A stretch of DNA of 64,000 bases from Thermomicrobiales bacterium (GCA_041390825.1 JAWKPF010000004.1:186001-250000), one strand, 5' to 3'; shown: positions 44,215 through 53,734, counted from the stretch's first letter. Notes: generated from the sequence alone by a model not told the origin. Program-made: numbers and translations.

Positions 44215-46176
44215 TCAGGTATGCGTGGTGGGCACGCGATTCAGAGCGGCTGCGACATGCTGCGCGATGGCCAGGAGTGGAGGGTCGCCAGATTCGGGAT
44301 CTGGCAGGAGGGTGATGACCGGACCGGGCCACCGATCCGCCAGCGCATGCGTGGCCGGGTCCGAGCTATGCAGGATGACCGTCCCGTTCGGTGAGAGCAC
44401 GTCGAGGAGCACCGTCTCCACCGGTTCGCCAGAGGGGCGCAGCAGGTCCGACAGCGAGCGCAGCACGACCACATCGCAGATGTCGAACCCGAGTCCGTGG
44501 GTCACGATGCTTTCACTTTCGATCTCCACGACAGCGGTGTCCACCGCAGGATGGTTCAGCAGTGTCCGGGGACCAGTTGGATTGGTCCCATCGGCGCCGA
44601 GGTAGGTCATCCCGTCGATGACGATGCCTGCACGAGTGGCACGTCCCACCGCGTGTCCCAACGCAGTGAGCTCCTCCGAGATGAGACGGCAGAGGTCGAC
44701 CGAATTCTCGTCTTCGGTGACTGCGACGATCGGCGCGCGTACCGGTTGTCCAGGGGGAAAGAGAAGGTCGATGAGCGCAGGAGCGCCGTCGCGAGAAGCG
44801 CCTTCGCTTGGGCGGAGGTGCCGTTCGAAATCGGGCCGGCTGTTGATCTCGATGATGGCGCCGCCATCTGCCAGCATGGGACGGGAACAGTTCCGGGTGA
44901 CGAAATCGATTCCGGCGATATCGAGGCCGATCGTTCGGGTTGCCTCGATCAGCAGGCGGGCATTGTCTGGATGCAACTCGCCGGTGCAGTCTCGCGCCAG
45001 GCCACCGTCGCGCTTGTGGCCAATTTGCGGTTTGAGCGCAACCGTCCGTCCGCTTTCCGGAATCGATTCGAGGGTGAGTTGCTGGCGCTCCAGCATGAGC
45101 ATGGTCTCGGCATCGATCGGGATTTGATGAAGCTCGGCGCGTTGCCGCCTGGGTTGCGCGTTCTCCTGGGCCACCAGTTGCTGGATCGAGCTTGTGCCGT
45201 TGCCGATCACGTGGGCTGGTATCCGCTGAAAGAGGCCGACCACCTGGTCTCCCACGATGAGGGCGCGGTAGACGTTTCCGGGGATGAATCGCTCGAGCAG
45301 GAGTGGTTTCGTTCGTGATTTGAGTTCTTGGGAGATGGTTTCGAAACGCGTCCGCAACTCGGTTTCGTCACGGATGTCGACGAAGACGAGATACGAGTCT
45401 GCCTGATCCATCGGCTTCAGCACGACCGGATAGCCGATGCGCGCGGCACGTTCGCAGGATTGCTCGGCGTCGCGAACCGGTACCGCTTGTGGAACGGGGA
45501 ATCCCGCGCTGGCCAGAAAGCGATTGGTCAGCAGCTTGTCATCCGAGATGAGGTTGCCCAACGCAATGGTGCGAGAGGTCATCGTTCCCAGGATGCGTTG
45601 GCGAAAACGACCGTTGCCGAGCTCGACGATGCGCCCGCGAGGATCGGTGGTGCTGAGTGGAATGGCGCGCCGTCTCGCTTCGGCGGCAATGGCGCGGCCG
45701 ACTGGTCCGTGATCGTAGGCACGATTTAATCTCGCGAGCAGCGCCAGTTCCCGATCGAGCGTGAAATCCGGTTCGCTGCCGTAGAGCGTGTGATTCATGA
45801 GCCGCAGCGCGAGATGGGCCGCGACCTTTCCTGTGCGCCTGTGCAATGCCTCGAACGCGAACCTGGTCGATTGGTGGAACGATTGCTCGACCGGCGCCTC
45901 GCACATGCGCTGGAAGACAACCGACAGCCAACCGGCCCACTCCATCGGATTTGCCGATGCGGGAGCGGCTCGCTGACCGCATGCGGGACTCATGGTCGAG
46001 CCGAGCCCGGATTCGCGCAGAGCATGCTCGAGCGCTCTGCGTGCGCCATCGGTGATGAGACCGTTGGGAGGTTTTACACCCAGATCGACGCAGTAGATTG
46101 GGGTCGATGACCAGACGTTTGGCCCAGGGAACCAGGTGGCCGATTGGAGCCTGAGCGTCACAGGGATTCGCTCCAA
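44215..46176 (-). CDS. Second cyanophycin-synthetase-like ATP-grasp ligase, Mur domain degenerate
   Basis: This 653-residue protein has the CphA order: N-terminal domain (RLQSATWFPGPNVW, as in cyanophycin synthetases), ATP-grasp domain (about 190-450: LGNLISDDKLLTNRFLASAG, YPVVLKPMDQADS, GGAIIEINSRPDF), then a short Mur-like end. Where CphA has GTNGKTT this protein has VAVTEDENSVDLCRL near residue 482, so the nucleotide-binding loop of the Mur half is gone. The start is a TTG, chosen because the CphA-like N-terminus follows at once. It is 106 bp downstream of a cysteine-rich gene on the same strand, repeating the order at 4.4-7.7 kb. Confidence 0.75.
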   Translation of the reverse strand: MERIPVTLRLQSATWFPGPNVWSSTPIYCVDLGVKPPNGLITDGARRALEHALRESGLGSTMSPACGQRAAPASANPMEWAGWLSVVFQRMCEAPVEQSFHQSTRFAFEALHRRTGKVAAHLALRLMNHTLYGSEPDFTLDRELALLARLNRAYDHGPVGRAIAAEARRRAIPLSTTDPRGRIVELGNGRFRQRILGTMTSRTIALGNLISDDKLLTNRFLASAGFPVPQAVPVRDAEQSCERAARIGYPVVLKPMDQADSYLVFVDIRDETELRTRFETISQELKSRTKPLLLERFIPGNVYRALIVGDQVVGLFQRIPAHVIGNGTSSIQQLVAQENAQPRRQRAELHQIPIDAETMLMLERQQLTLESIPESGRTVALKPQIGHKRDGGLARDCTGELHPDNARLLIEATRTIGLDIAGIDFVTRNCSRPMLADGGAIIEINSRPDFERHLRPSEGASRDGAPALIDLLFPPGQPVRAPIVAVTEDENSVDLCRLISEELTALGHAVGRATRAGIVIDGMTYLGADGTNPTGPRTLLNHPAVDTAVVEIESESIVTHGLGFDICDVVVLRSLSDLLRPSGEPVETVLLDVLSPNGTVILHSSDPATHALADRWPGPVITLLPDPESGDPPLLAIAQHVAAALNRVPTTHT

Positions 46177-46282
46177 CGCGTGATCCCTGACGACGAGATG
46201 CGGATTTGAACGCGAATCAGCCGGTCAGATCGACCGGCTGAATCAGGAGTGAATCGAGCGTCATTCGCTCGCGACGCGTTCA

Positions 46283-47920
46283 TCACGGATCGGTGCATTC
46301 ACCGGTATCGACTTGACACTCCCCGCTGCAGCATTCGGAATCGTCGGTACATGGCGCCGAAGCGCCACCGCCGCATGGGATGCAGAAGCCAGCATCGCAC
46401 TTGCCGAGCTCACCGGTGTCATCGGTATCGCATAAGGATCCCTGGAACGTATTCGTGTCGCAGAAGCCGCTCGGACAGTAGACGCAGTTGAGATCGTAGC
46501 CGTAAAGCACCTGGCAGTTTGCGATCTCTTCGAGTGCCGACCCGCAGCATTCCTGGCATTGACCGTTGTCACACCTGACCAAGCTACTGTCCGCGCAACT
46601 GCAGACCCCATTCACGCAGAGCCCGTTGGGGCAGCACATCGATCCGCACGGAGATGTGCCGGCATCACAGCATTCACCGGAGTTGTGATTGCATTGACCG
46701 TCGGGGCAGCATCCGCCGGGAAGAAGTCCGCAGGCCTCGGTGCCTGGCAGGCATTCACACCCGGTCCGGTTGTCGAACATTGGTAGATGGCAGCGCTGCA
46801 ACAAATGCCGCCACAGGCGATGAAGCCCTCAGGGCAGCAGGCGGCCACCGGTCACCGCATTGGTGCCGCAGCGAATCTCCGGGCAACATTCGGCCCCACA
46901 GGCGATGTCCTGCCCGGAACAGCAGTCGCCGTCAGTGGTGCAGAGTTCATCCAGGCAGCAGATGCGGGCCGATCCACAGCATGTGAAGAGCTCATCGCAG
47001 CAGGCGTTGTCTCCGGTGCCGCAGGGGGTTTGCAGGGCATCGCAACATTCGTTGGCGGTTTCGTTGCACTGACCCAGAGGGCAGCAATTCCCACCGCAGC
47101 ATGTCGCGGAGCTCTTTTCGCAGCATCCGGCTGCATCGGTTGGGCAGTACTCGTAGAGATCACTGCTGAGGCATTGGCCCCGGCAACAGATTTCGTCGCT
47201 GGAGCAATCGACCGGCTGGCAGTGCCCGAAGACGCATACCGCCTCGCAGGAGCCATTCGTTGGCGTCGGGCAATCGCTTGTCTCGCAACAACCGCCAGTG
47301 GAGAAGTCGGCACAGTACCGTCCGTTGGTTCCGCTGCCACAGCAGGTTTCGCCCGCATTGCAACAGATATCGTCGCTGTCATCACCACCGAGGCAAACCT
47401 GTTCGGCCGGGCAACAGGAATCGTTCCCCAGGAGTCCGCCGTGGCAGAAGGTGTCGCAGCAACCATCGACACGGCAGCAGTCCTGCGCGGAGAAGCAGCA
47501 CTCCACCCCATCGTCTGAGTCGCAGAAGTACTGGAGCGGTGGAAGCCCGCCGGGGCGAGGGTTGGTGCTACAACAAAGTTCCTCGCCGTAGCAGACGCCA
47601 TAGCAACAGGCGTTGTCACAACACTCGCTATGCGCGGCGCCGATTCCGGCTGGATTGCAACAGTCGGGGCCGCATTTCTCCGGACCTGGCGCCTTGGGGG
47701 TTTGACAAACGCATTGCCCACCGACGGGAGTCTGTTGACCGGGACAGGACGGAGGTTTCGGGGTGGGGGTGGGACGCCGGGCTGCATCGGCATCGTCGTC
47801 CAGAAGGATGCTCCCAGCCGTCGCCGCTCCACCAAGGCCGAGCAAGCCTTTGAGAAGCGTCCGCCGATTCGCGCCGGCAGCAAGCGACTTGGTTAGCGAA
47901 TCGAACCGACGATCGTCCAT
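46283..47920 (-). pseudogene. Cysteine-rich Tat-exported protein, family member 6, with two frameshifts
   Basis: The frame from ATG 47920 gives the family N-terminus (MDDRRFDSLTKSL, NRRTLLKGLLGLGGAATAGS, ARRPTPTPKP) and the core ECCDNACCYGVCYGEELCC, and stops at 46829. Cys-rich sequence then continues in a second frame (CCPEGFIACGGICCSAAIYQ, to about 46785) and a third (MFDNRTGCECLPGTEACG, ending CTDP at 46283). Two small indels would give one protein of about 545 residues, the largest of the family here. Each frame keeps Cys-Cys spacing up to the junctions, so the breaks are recent or artefacts. The ATP-grasp gene follows by 106 bp. Confidence 0.75.
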
Positions 47921-48029
47921 TCCCGCTCCTCTCTGAACCGTGCCGCCGAGGTGAACTGCGTGTACGGCCGCGAGGCCGCGAACTGGATCTCAGGAATGCG
48001 TTGGAAGTTCCGTATTTTTCAGTGTTCAC

Positions 48030-48057
48030 ATCATATGGTTTGGCAAGCGAAAGTCAA
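48030..48057 (-). promoter_or_regulatory. Promoter of cysteine-rich member 6
   Basis: On the minus strand TTGACT (48052-48057), 16 bases and TATGAT (48030-48035) lie about 110 bases before the ATG at 47920. It probably drives member 6 and the ATP-grasp gene downstream. Confidence 0.65.
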
Positions 48058-48191
48058 TACCTGTTTTGATTGGTTATTGGGACATAGAGGGCGATGCCCG
48101 ACGCAGAATCATGTCGGCGATTACCGACCAGGGGAATGGGACCCACCGCCGCGACGATCCAGGAGCGGCGAGATTTGTTTTGGTTCAGGGA

Positions 48192-49268
48192 TCAGGCGAT
48201 GCCCAGGCACTCGCCGGTTTCGGCGTAGCAACTGTAGCCGTCGGGGCATTCCACCGGGATGCAGGTTCCGGCGTCACACGTCTCGCAGAGCGTGCAGAGG
48301 GTGTCGTCGGTGGAGCAGACGCCCTCGGAGCACGTGGCGCACGCGCCTGGACAGGCGGGGGAATAGGAGCAGGCGCCGTTCGAGCAGGTTGCCAGGGTGC
48401 AGGCGTCCGCGCCGGCACAATCGGCATCGACGAAGCACTCGACCGCGGTGCAGACGCCGCCCAGGCAGGCTTCGCCGACGCCGCAGTTGGCGTCGTTGCA
48501 GCAATTGCCGGTGACGCAGATGGGCGCGCCCGCGGCATTTGCGCAGCAGACAGCCCCGTCGGCGCAGACGTGCTGGCGGCAGACGCCGATCTCGCAGGTC
48601 ACGTAGCACGCGCCGGGTTCGAGCGCGCAATCGGTCACCGAGCAGCACGCGCCGGCGCCTCCCGGGATGCAGGTATTGGCATTGGAACCGGCGCCGCAGC
48701 AAAGCTCACCCGCGGCGCAGCAGAGATCGTTGTCGATACCGGGGCAGAAGCTGGCGACCGGGCAGCAGAGGTTTTCCCCATAGCAATGACCGGCGCAGCA
48801 CGCGTTGTCGCAGCATTCGGAGTAGTTGGCGTTGCCTGGATCGAGATGAGGGTGGCAACAGTGGTCGCCGCAGACCTCGCCGCGGGTCGTATCGGTCTGA
48901 TCGGCGCTGACATTGCAGCAACCGTCCTTGCTGGTGCACCGGCCGGTGCAGATGGCGTCCTGACAGCATGTCTGGGTTGCGGGATCGAGGCAACCGCATT
49001 CTGTTTCGACCAGTGGCTCGACGCAGATTTCGGCCTCGGCCGCGAGCGATTGCACGACCTGGGTGGGCGATACCGGCTCGCTCGGCTCACGCAAGGGTTC
49101 CGTGGAACTCGGCGTGCCCGCAGGGGCCTGTGCGGCCAATCCGCCGCGGATCGATCCGCCCCCGATGACCGCAGCCGCGCCCGCACCAAGAAGACGGCGC
49201 ACGAATGCGCGCCGGTGTTGTCCGGCGGCCAAAGCCCGGGTCAATCGGTCGAACGTTTGCTGATCCAT
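48192..49268 (-). CDS. Cysteine-rich exported protein, divergent family member 7
   Basis: This 358-residue protein starts MDQQTFDRLTRALAAGQHRR with a Tat-like signal (HRRAFVRRLLGAGAAAVIGG) but lacks the ARRPTPTPKP linker and has a longer acidic spacer (about 45-95) before the cysteines. It still has the core, here ECCDNACCAGHCYGENLCC, with HCCHPHLDPGNANY before it. The end is CETCDAGTCIPVECPDGYSC. It is the most diverged of the seven, so it helps define what the family conserves. It is divergent from the portal gene. Confidence 0.78.
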   Translation of the reverse strand: MDQQTFDRLTRALAAGQHRRAFVRRLLGAGAAAVIGGGSIRGGLAAQAPAGTPSSTEPLREPSEPVSPTQVVQSLAAEAEICVEPLVETECGCLDPATQTCCQDAICTGRCTSKDGCCNVSADQTDTTRGEVCGDHCCHPHLDPGNANYSECCDNACCAGHCYGENLCCPVASFCPGIDNDLCCAAGELCCGAGSNANTCIPGGAGACCSVTDCALEPGACYVTCEIGVCRQHVCADGAVCCANAAGAPICVTGNCCNDANCGVGEACLGGVCTAVECFVDADCAGADACTLATCSNGACSYSPACPGACATCSEGVCSTDDTLCTLCETCDAGTCIPVECPDGYSCYAETGECLGIA

Positions 49269-49522
49269 CGTTGGGTTCCCAAACCCGTAGGGGTGACTCG
49301 CGCGGCACCGCCATGCCGAAGAGACGCGCGCTGCCCGTGCGTCTCGACATCATCTTAGCAGTCGAACCTTAACGATGAAAGCCGCAACGCTGGGATTTTG
49401 CTGGAGTTTTCGGCGCATTGTCCGCCATGAGCGGCATGCGATCGCAACCATGGCGGCGCGCCGAGTGTTGGCGCTCGCCGCTCGGACTCGATTCGACTCA
49501 AGAGAGAAAGGGAACCAGGCAC

Positions 49523-50845
49523 ATGCTCGAACTGAACTGGCCGCAGGAACTCGTCACCGACGCTGATCGGGCACGGTTCGCCCGCTACGAAGCGGCATTG
49601 GCGTTTTTCGAGGGCGATCAATGGCGTACGCGCCGCAAGCCGGGAGAAACCCGATTGACCCTCAACTATGCGCGCGCGTTGTTGCAGAAGGTGGCGTCGT
49701 ATGTCTTTCCCGCCGAGCCGCGGTTCACGGTATTGGTGGAAGGCGACCAGACAGATGCCAATCGTGCCGAGTATCTGCTGGCCGAAACGATTGCCCGCAA
49801 CGACCTGGCCACGCTCGATATCGACCTGTGCGTTGCGGCAGCGGTGCGGGGAGATGCGGCGGTCAAGGTCTCCTGGGACGCCCGGCGGGGATGTCCTCGC
49901 GTGGCCGCGGTCGATCCCGGCACGTTGGTGGTGCGGACCGCGCCGGACGATCCCCGGCGTATTTTGAGCGTCACCCAGTGTTATGGCGTGCGAGGGGAGG
50001 ACATCGGGGCGCTATTTGGCGACGGGCCCGATCGCGCGCATCTCGATCCAAACCGACGTTATCAGGTGGTCGAGCGGTGGACCGACGAACGGTGGAGCGT
50101 CACGGTCGCCGAGCAGCTCCTGCGGGACGACGCGAACCCGTACGGTTGGATTCCCTACGCGATGCTGGCGAATCATCCTGGTCTGGACGGCGTCTGGGGC
50201 GAATCCGATCTGACCGATCTCTATGACATCTGCCGCGAGATCAATCGCCGCATGAGCGTGCTGTCGCAGGTGCTGGAGCTTTCGGGCGCGCCCATTGCGG
50301 TGCTGGAGAATGTCGACGGCTCCGAAGGAATCGCGGTCGGACCGGGTGCAAAGTGGGAGTTGCCGGAGGGGTCGCGCGCCTATCTGCTCGACCTGCTCGG
50401 CAGCGGCGGGGTCTCCTTGCATATCGACTATATCGGGCAGCTCTTTCGGGTGCTGCACGATCTGAGTGAAACCCCGCGCACCGCGTTTGGCGATTCGGGA
50501 CGAGCGATCTCCGGAGCGGCGCTCGAGGTCGAGATCCAGCCGCTCATCCAGAAGGTGGCGCGCAAGCGCCGCCAGTGGGACGCGTTCTACCGGGAGCGAA
50601 ACTGGCGCTTGCTCGACTTGCTGGAACGGTTTGGCGGGGAAGCGTTCGGCGGCTTGCGCCAGACCAACACGATCTGGCCGAATGTGCTCCCCAGCGATGC
50701 CGAACTGGCGGTTCGCTCTGCGGTGGCGTTGGTCGAATCGGGTATCCAATCCCGCCGCACCGCGCTTGCCACCCTCGGCGCGACCGATCCGGATGCGGAG
50801 CTGGCTCGTATCGCGCTGGAGCGCGCCGAGCCTACGTCACGGTAA
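49523..50845 (+). CDS. Phage portal protein
   Basis: This 440-residue protein has portal features: an N-terminal part where the chain reads FEGDQWRTRRKPGETRLTLN and ALLQKVASYVFPAEP, a middle with RYQVVERWTDERWSV and NPYGWIPYAMLANHPGLDG, a helix-rich stem-like region DLYDICREINRRMSVLSQVLEL, and ALEVEIQPLIQKVARKRRQW near the end. Portals form the 12-fold ring through which DNA enters the capsid. It is 16 kb downstream of the capsid gene rather than next to the terminase. Its 3' end overlaps the convergent gene by 14 bp. Confidence 0.85.
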   Translation: MLELNWPQELVTDADRARFARYEAALAFFEGDQWRTRRKPGETRLTLNYARALLQKVASYVFPAEPRFTVLVEGDQTDANRAEYLLAETIARNDLATLDIDLCVAAAVRGDAAVKVSWDARRGCPRVAAVDPGTLVVRTAPDDPRRILSVTQCYGVRGEDIGALFGDGPDRAHLDPNRRYQVVERWTDERWSVTVAEQLLRDDANPYGWIPYAMLANHPGLDGVWGESDLTDLYDICREINRRMSVLSQVLELSGAPIAVLENVDGSEGIAVGPGAKWELPEGSRAYLLDLLGSGGVSLHIDYIGQLFRVLHDLSETPRTAFGDSGRAISGAALEVEIQPLIQKVARKRRQWDAFYRERNWRLLDLLERFGGEAFGGLRQTNTIWPNVLPSDAELAVRSAVALVESGIQSRRTALATLGATDPDAELARIALERAEPTSR

Positions 50846-51728
50846 AGACGACGAATTGCCCCAGGACGGAGTGCGGCAAGCCAGAGTCGCGATCCGCCAC
50901 CTGGCAAAGCGCCAGATAGGCGCCTGGTGGAAGATCGATCTGAAGCCATGCCTCGACACCGGCAGACATCGTGCCCGATCCGCCGATTTCGACCAATTGG
51001 CTCAGGTCGATCGGGGCGACATTCGGAGCGACTGGTTCGGGCGAAGCGCCATATGCGGCGGCGAGCGCGGCATTGACTCCGGCGGCGGTCAGTTCACCGG
51101 GGTAGGAGTAGATGGAGATGAAGTGCGGTTGGTTGCCGTCGTTTTCCAGTTCCCAGACGAGGTCGCCTGCCCGGAGACCGCTGCCCAGCTCGAACGCGAA
51201 GTCCTCGAAGTTCACATCGACATCGGAATCCGGGTCGTCTGGCGATCCGATCTCGCCAGTGACCTCGAGTTGCTGGGCCAACAGGCTGTTCGCTTCGCCG
51301 CCATAGACGAAGACGGCCACCACCCAACTTCCGGCAGGCAGATCGATCACCGCCTGTCCGGTGCGGCCCGGTTCGGCCGAGACGCCACCGCCGATCAGAT
51401 TGTCGTAGAAGCCGGGTGGCGGCAGGTTGGACGCGGCGGCTGACTGGAAGTCGGGTATCAGGTCTGCGGCGGATGTGCCGTCTGGCGCGCGATAGAACTC
51501 GACTGCCATCGAAGCCGCCGCGCTCCGATTCTCGAGCTCCAGGTAATACCGGTCGGCGTCCAGTTCGGTCGGGGCGGTCAGGGTGACCCCGTCGGAGGTC
51601 ACGATCACCTCGGGCAGGCCAAGCTCGTCCAGCGGCATGGCGGGAAATGCCTGCTCCTGCGCCGATGCTTGCGCCAGGCCGCTCGCCAGGGTGAGCAGCA
51701 CCATCGTTGCCATCATCCAGTGGCGCAT
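50832..51728 (-). CDS. Hypothetical exported protein
   Basis: This 298-residue protein has a signal peptide (MMATMVLLTLASGLAQASAQ) and an extracytoplasmic beta-rich body with segments such as YYLELENRSAAASMAVEF, AGSWVVAVFVYGG and LVWELENDGNQPHFISIY, reminiscent of cupredoxin-like folds, but no copper site is evident. GGAG lies before the ATG. It is on the minus strand between two phage genes and overlaps the portal 3' end by 14 bp. Confidence 0.75.
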   Translation of the reverse strand: MRHWMMATMVLLTLASGLAQASAQEQAFPAMPLDELGLPEVIVTSDGVTLTAPTELDADRYYLELENRSAAASMAVEFYRAPDGTSAADLIPDFQSAAASNLPPPGFYDNLIGGGVSAEPGRTGQAVIDLPAGSWVVAVFVYGGEANSLLAQQLEVTGEIGSPDDPDSDVDVNFEDFAFELGSGLRAGDLVWELENDGNQPHFISIYSYPGELTAAGVNAALAAAYGASPEPVAPNVAPIDLSQLVEIGGSGTMSAGVEAWLQIDLPPGAYLALCQVADRDSGLPHSVLGQFVVFTVT

Positions 51729-51855
51729 GGGGCAAGCTCCTTTCCGGAAATCGCGGCCACTGCCATCTAGCTTACCCGCCCGGCGACGCATCGGGCGCTC
51801 TGCGAGCGGCCTGGGCTGCTCGCCTTCTCTCTTCCAGAAACGAAAGGAACCTGAT

Positions 51856-52455
51856 ATGACGACCCGTGCCGAATTGCGCGCCAGCTTGCGCGTTCGTCTC
51901 GAAGACCCCACCCCCGCGCCGCTGTGGTCCGATGCGGTGCTGCACGATTTTCTGCGGGAGGCGTTGCATCGCTACAGCGCCCGTTTCCCGCTCCAGCAGA
52001 CCGAAACCGTCGTCGCTGTTGGCGGAGAAGCGACGCTGACGCTCAGCGGACCCGCCTCTGAACGTGATATCGCCCATGTCTATCTGCCGAACGGCAACCT
52101 GCTGCCGAAATCGGTCGAGGGAGATACCGCAGCCGGATGGTCGTTCTGGAACGACGCGTTGACGCTGTCCGTTCCGGCTCCGGCCGGGAACTGGCGCATC
52201 GATTTCTACGCCGTCCGACCGCTGCCGGATGACGATGTCACCCAGGTCGAACTGCCCGATAGAGATGTCGAGATCGTGGTGCTCATGGCTGCCAGTGGAG
52301 CGTTGTTGCGGCGCTCGGTCGAGGTTGGCAAACGCGGGCTCGATACGTCGAGCCTGGCGCTCGTTCGGGTGGCCGAAGCTTATGAACGGGCCGCGGAGTC
52401 GTTGATTCGCGCCCGATTCCGGCGCGCTGCCGGCAGTGTGCTGCGGACTGGCTAA
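51856..52455 (+). CDS. Phage head-tail adaptor-like protein
   Basis: This 199-residue protein begins MTTRAELRASLRVRLEDPTP and has LWSDAVLHDFLREALHRYSA, a start common to head-completion adaptor proteins that dock under the portal. A beta-rich middle and a helical C-terminus (LIRARFRRAAGSVLRTG) follow. AAAGGA precedes the ATG. Its position after the portal on the + strand supports the call; specific family membership is inferred. Confidence 0.7.
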   Translation: MTTRAELRASLRVRLEDPTPAPLWSDAVLHDFLREALHRYSARFPLQQTETVVAVGGEATLTLSGPASERDIAHVYLPNGNLLPKSVEGDTAAGWSFWNDALTLSVPAPAGNWRIDFYAVRPLPDDDVTQVELPDRDVEIVVLMAASGALLRRSVEVGKRGLDTSSLALVRVAEAYERAAESLIRARFRRAAGSVLRTG

Positions 52456-52463
52456 GTCGAGCG

Positions 52464-52490
52464 CCCCGGTCCGCGGCTGGCGGACCGGGG
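52464..52490. terminator. Terminator-like hairpin between convergent genes
   Basis: CCCCGGTCCGC (52464-52474), loop GGCTG, and its complement (52480-52490) make an 11-bp stem directly after the adaptor gene and before the 3' end of the convergent exported-protein gene. Confidence 0.65.
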
Positions 52491-52504
52491 TTCGCGCCGA
52501 TGTG

Positions 52505-53311
52505 TTACGCGGCGGGAGTCGCGCCGGAGGCAGGCGCCGGAAGCACGCCAGACCAGGGCGTGTATTCCAGCGCGGTGACCGAGGCCATCGTGGTCGTGGT
52601 GATTTGCGGGGTGACCGTCTGCGAGATGTATTCCACGGTCGAGCCCTGCGCGGCGCGCCCGGTGAGCGATCCGGTCACGCGCACAGTTGCTTTCGCCACA
52701 CCATTCAGGACGAGATCGGCTGTTTCGACCTCGAGTTCTCCGGCATGGAGCTCGGATCCGTTGTTGATCTCCAGCTGCATCGTTCCGGCTGCGCCGGTGA
52801 GGGTGGCATTGGAGAGGAGATCGAGCTTGCCGGTGAGGGATTGCACATCCATCGCGCCGATGGTGAGGTGCGCTCCGGTGGTCAGGCCCAGCACCAGTGT
52901 GTCCTGGGCTGGCAAGACCGGCACGGTCAGGTGCACCGTGCCCGAAAGATGGATCTCGTCCAGCGCGGGCGCCACGATTTCATAGGTCAGCTCGCTCAAT
53001 CCAGTTACATCCAGCGCCGACGTCAGCACCGAACCGAGCACCAGTTGCCCGTTTTCCACCTTGGCGTCGAGTTGGTCGACGATCAGGGAGTTGCCGGTGA
53101 TCGTGACCGACGGCGTGTCGCCGAAAGTCAGGGACGCCGTTCCGCCGCCGTTGATCTGGATGCTGGTGAACGGGTCGAGCGCGATCTCTACGGTCTTGGT
53201 GCTTCCCTGCGCGGCGGCCGGGATGGCATTCATCGCAAACGCGGTCAACCCCAGCACAGCGATCAGGAGCGCAGCTGCGCCGATGGGAAGCGCGTGGAAA
53301 CGTTGCCGCAT
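52505..53311 (-). CDS. Exported DUF2807-like (GIN domain) protein
   Basis: This 268-residue protein has a signal peptide (AAALLIAVLGLTAFAMNAIP) and a beta-helix-like body of the DUF2807/head-GIN type: IQINGGGTASLTFGDTPSVTI, LVVNGQ-like NGQLVLGSVLTSAL, and a ladder of short strands (LHAGELEVETADLVLNG). Such domains occur in putative adhesins. It ends in a Pro/Ala tail. It is on the minus strand between the adaptor and gp7-like genes. Confidence 0.78.
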   Translation of the reverse strand: MRQRFHALPIGAAALLIAVLGLTAFAMNAIPAAAQGSTKTVEIALDPFTSIQINGGGTASLTFGDTPSVTITGNSLIVDQLDAKVENGQLVLGSVLTSALDVTGLSELTYEIVAPALDEIHLSGTVHLTVPVLPAQDTLVLGLTTGAHLTIGAMDVQSLTGKLDLLSNATLTGAAGTMQLEINNGSELHAGELEVETADLVLNGVAKATVRVTGSLTGRAAQGSTVEYISQTVTPQITTTTMASVTALEYTPWSGVLPAPASGATPAA

Positions 53312-53400
53312 GAGAGTGTCCTTTCGCGTTGCGCCGGCGGGCAGGCGTCATGTGTTTTGCCCGCACATGGCAAGTATGGAGGACGGAGGAAGTAGAACCT

Positions 53401-53730
53401 ATGCCAATGGGTTGGAATCGTGATCTGGCGGGTGGCAGCAACCGCGCCCAGGCAGACGCGCGGAATACGCTGGCGCGGAACAGCTTTTTCGACCAGGTGG
53501 CCGCGATCGCCGTCATGTTGATCGAAGACATTGTCGAAATCACGCATCGCGTTCTCGAAGCGCAGGTCTATACACGTTGGGAGACCGCGTCCGACGAAAA
53601 GGTCTGTCCCGTGTGCGGGCCATATGCCGGCCGGGTCTGGCGCGCGGACGACGGTCCCCAGCCACCGCTCCACCCCAATTGCCGCTGCCAGCGCGTCTAC
53701 GCCTACACGACGTGGACCACCCCTGACTAG
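53401..53730 (+). CDS. Phage minor head protein fragment, SPP1 gp7-like C-terminal domain
   Basis: This 109-residue protein holds only the C-terminal zinc-binding piece of the phage head-morphogenesis family: WETASDEKVCPVCGPYAG and LHPNCRCQRVYAYTTW. Full-length members are usually about 250-400 residues, so the N-terminal portal-binding part is missing; the ATG with GGAGG upstream shows it may be translated as is. Cys residues (CPVC...CRC) and His probably bind zinc. Confidence 0.78.
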   Translation: MPMGWNRDLAGGSNRAQADARNTLARNSFFDQVAAIAVMLIEDIVEITHRVLEAQVYTRWETASDEKVCPVCGPYAGRVWRADDGPQPPLHPNCRCQRVYAYTTWTTPD

Positions 53731-53734
53731 TGGA

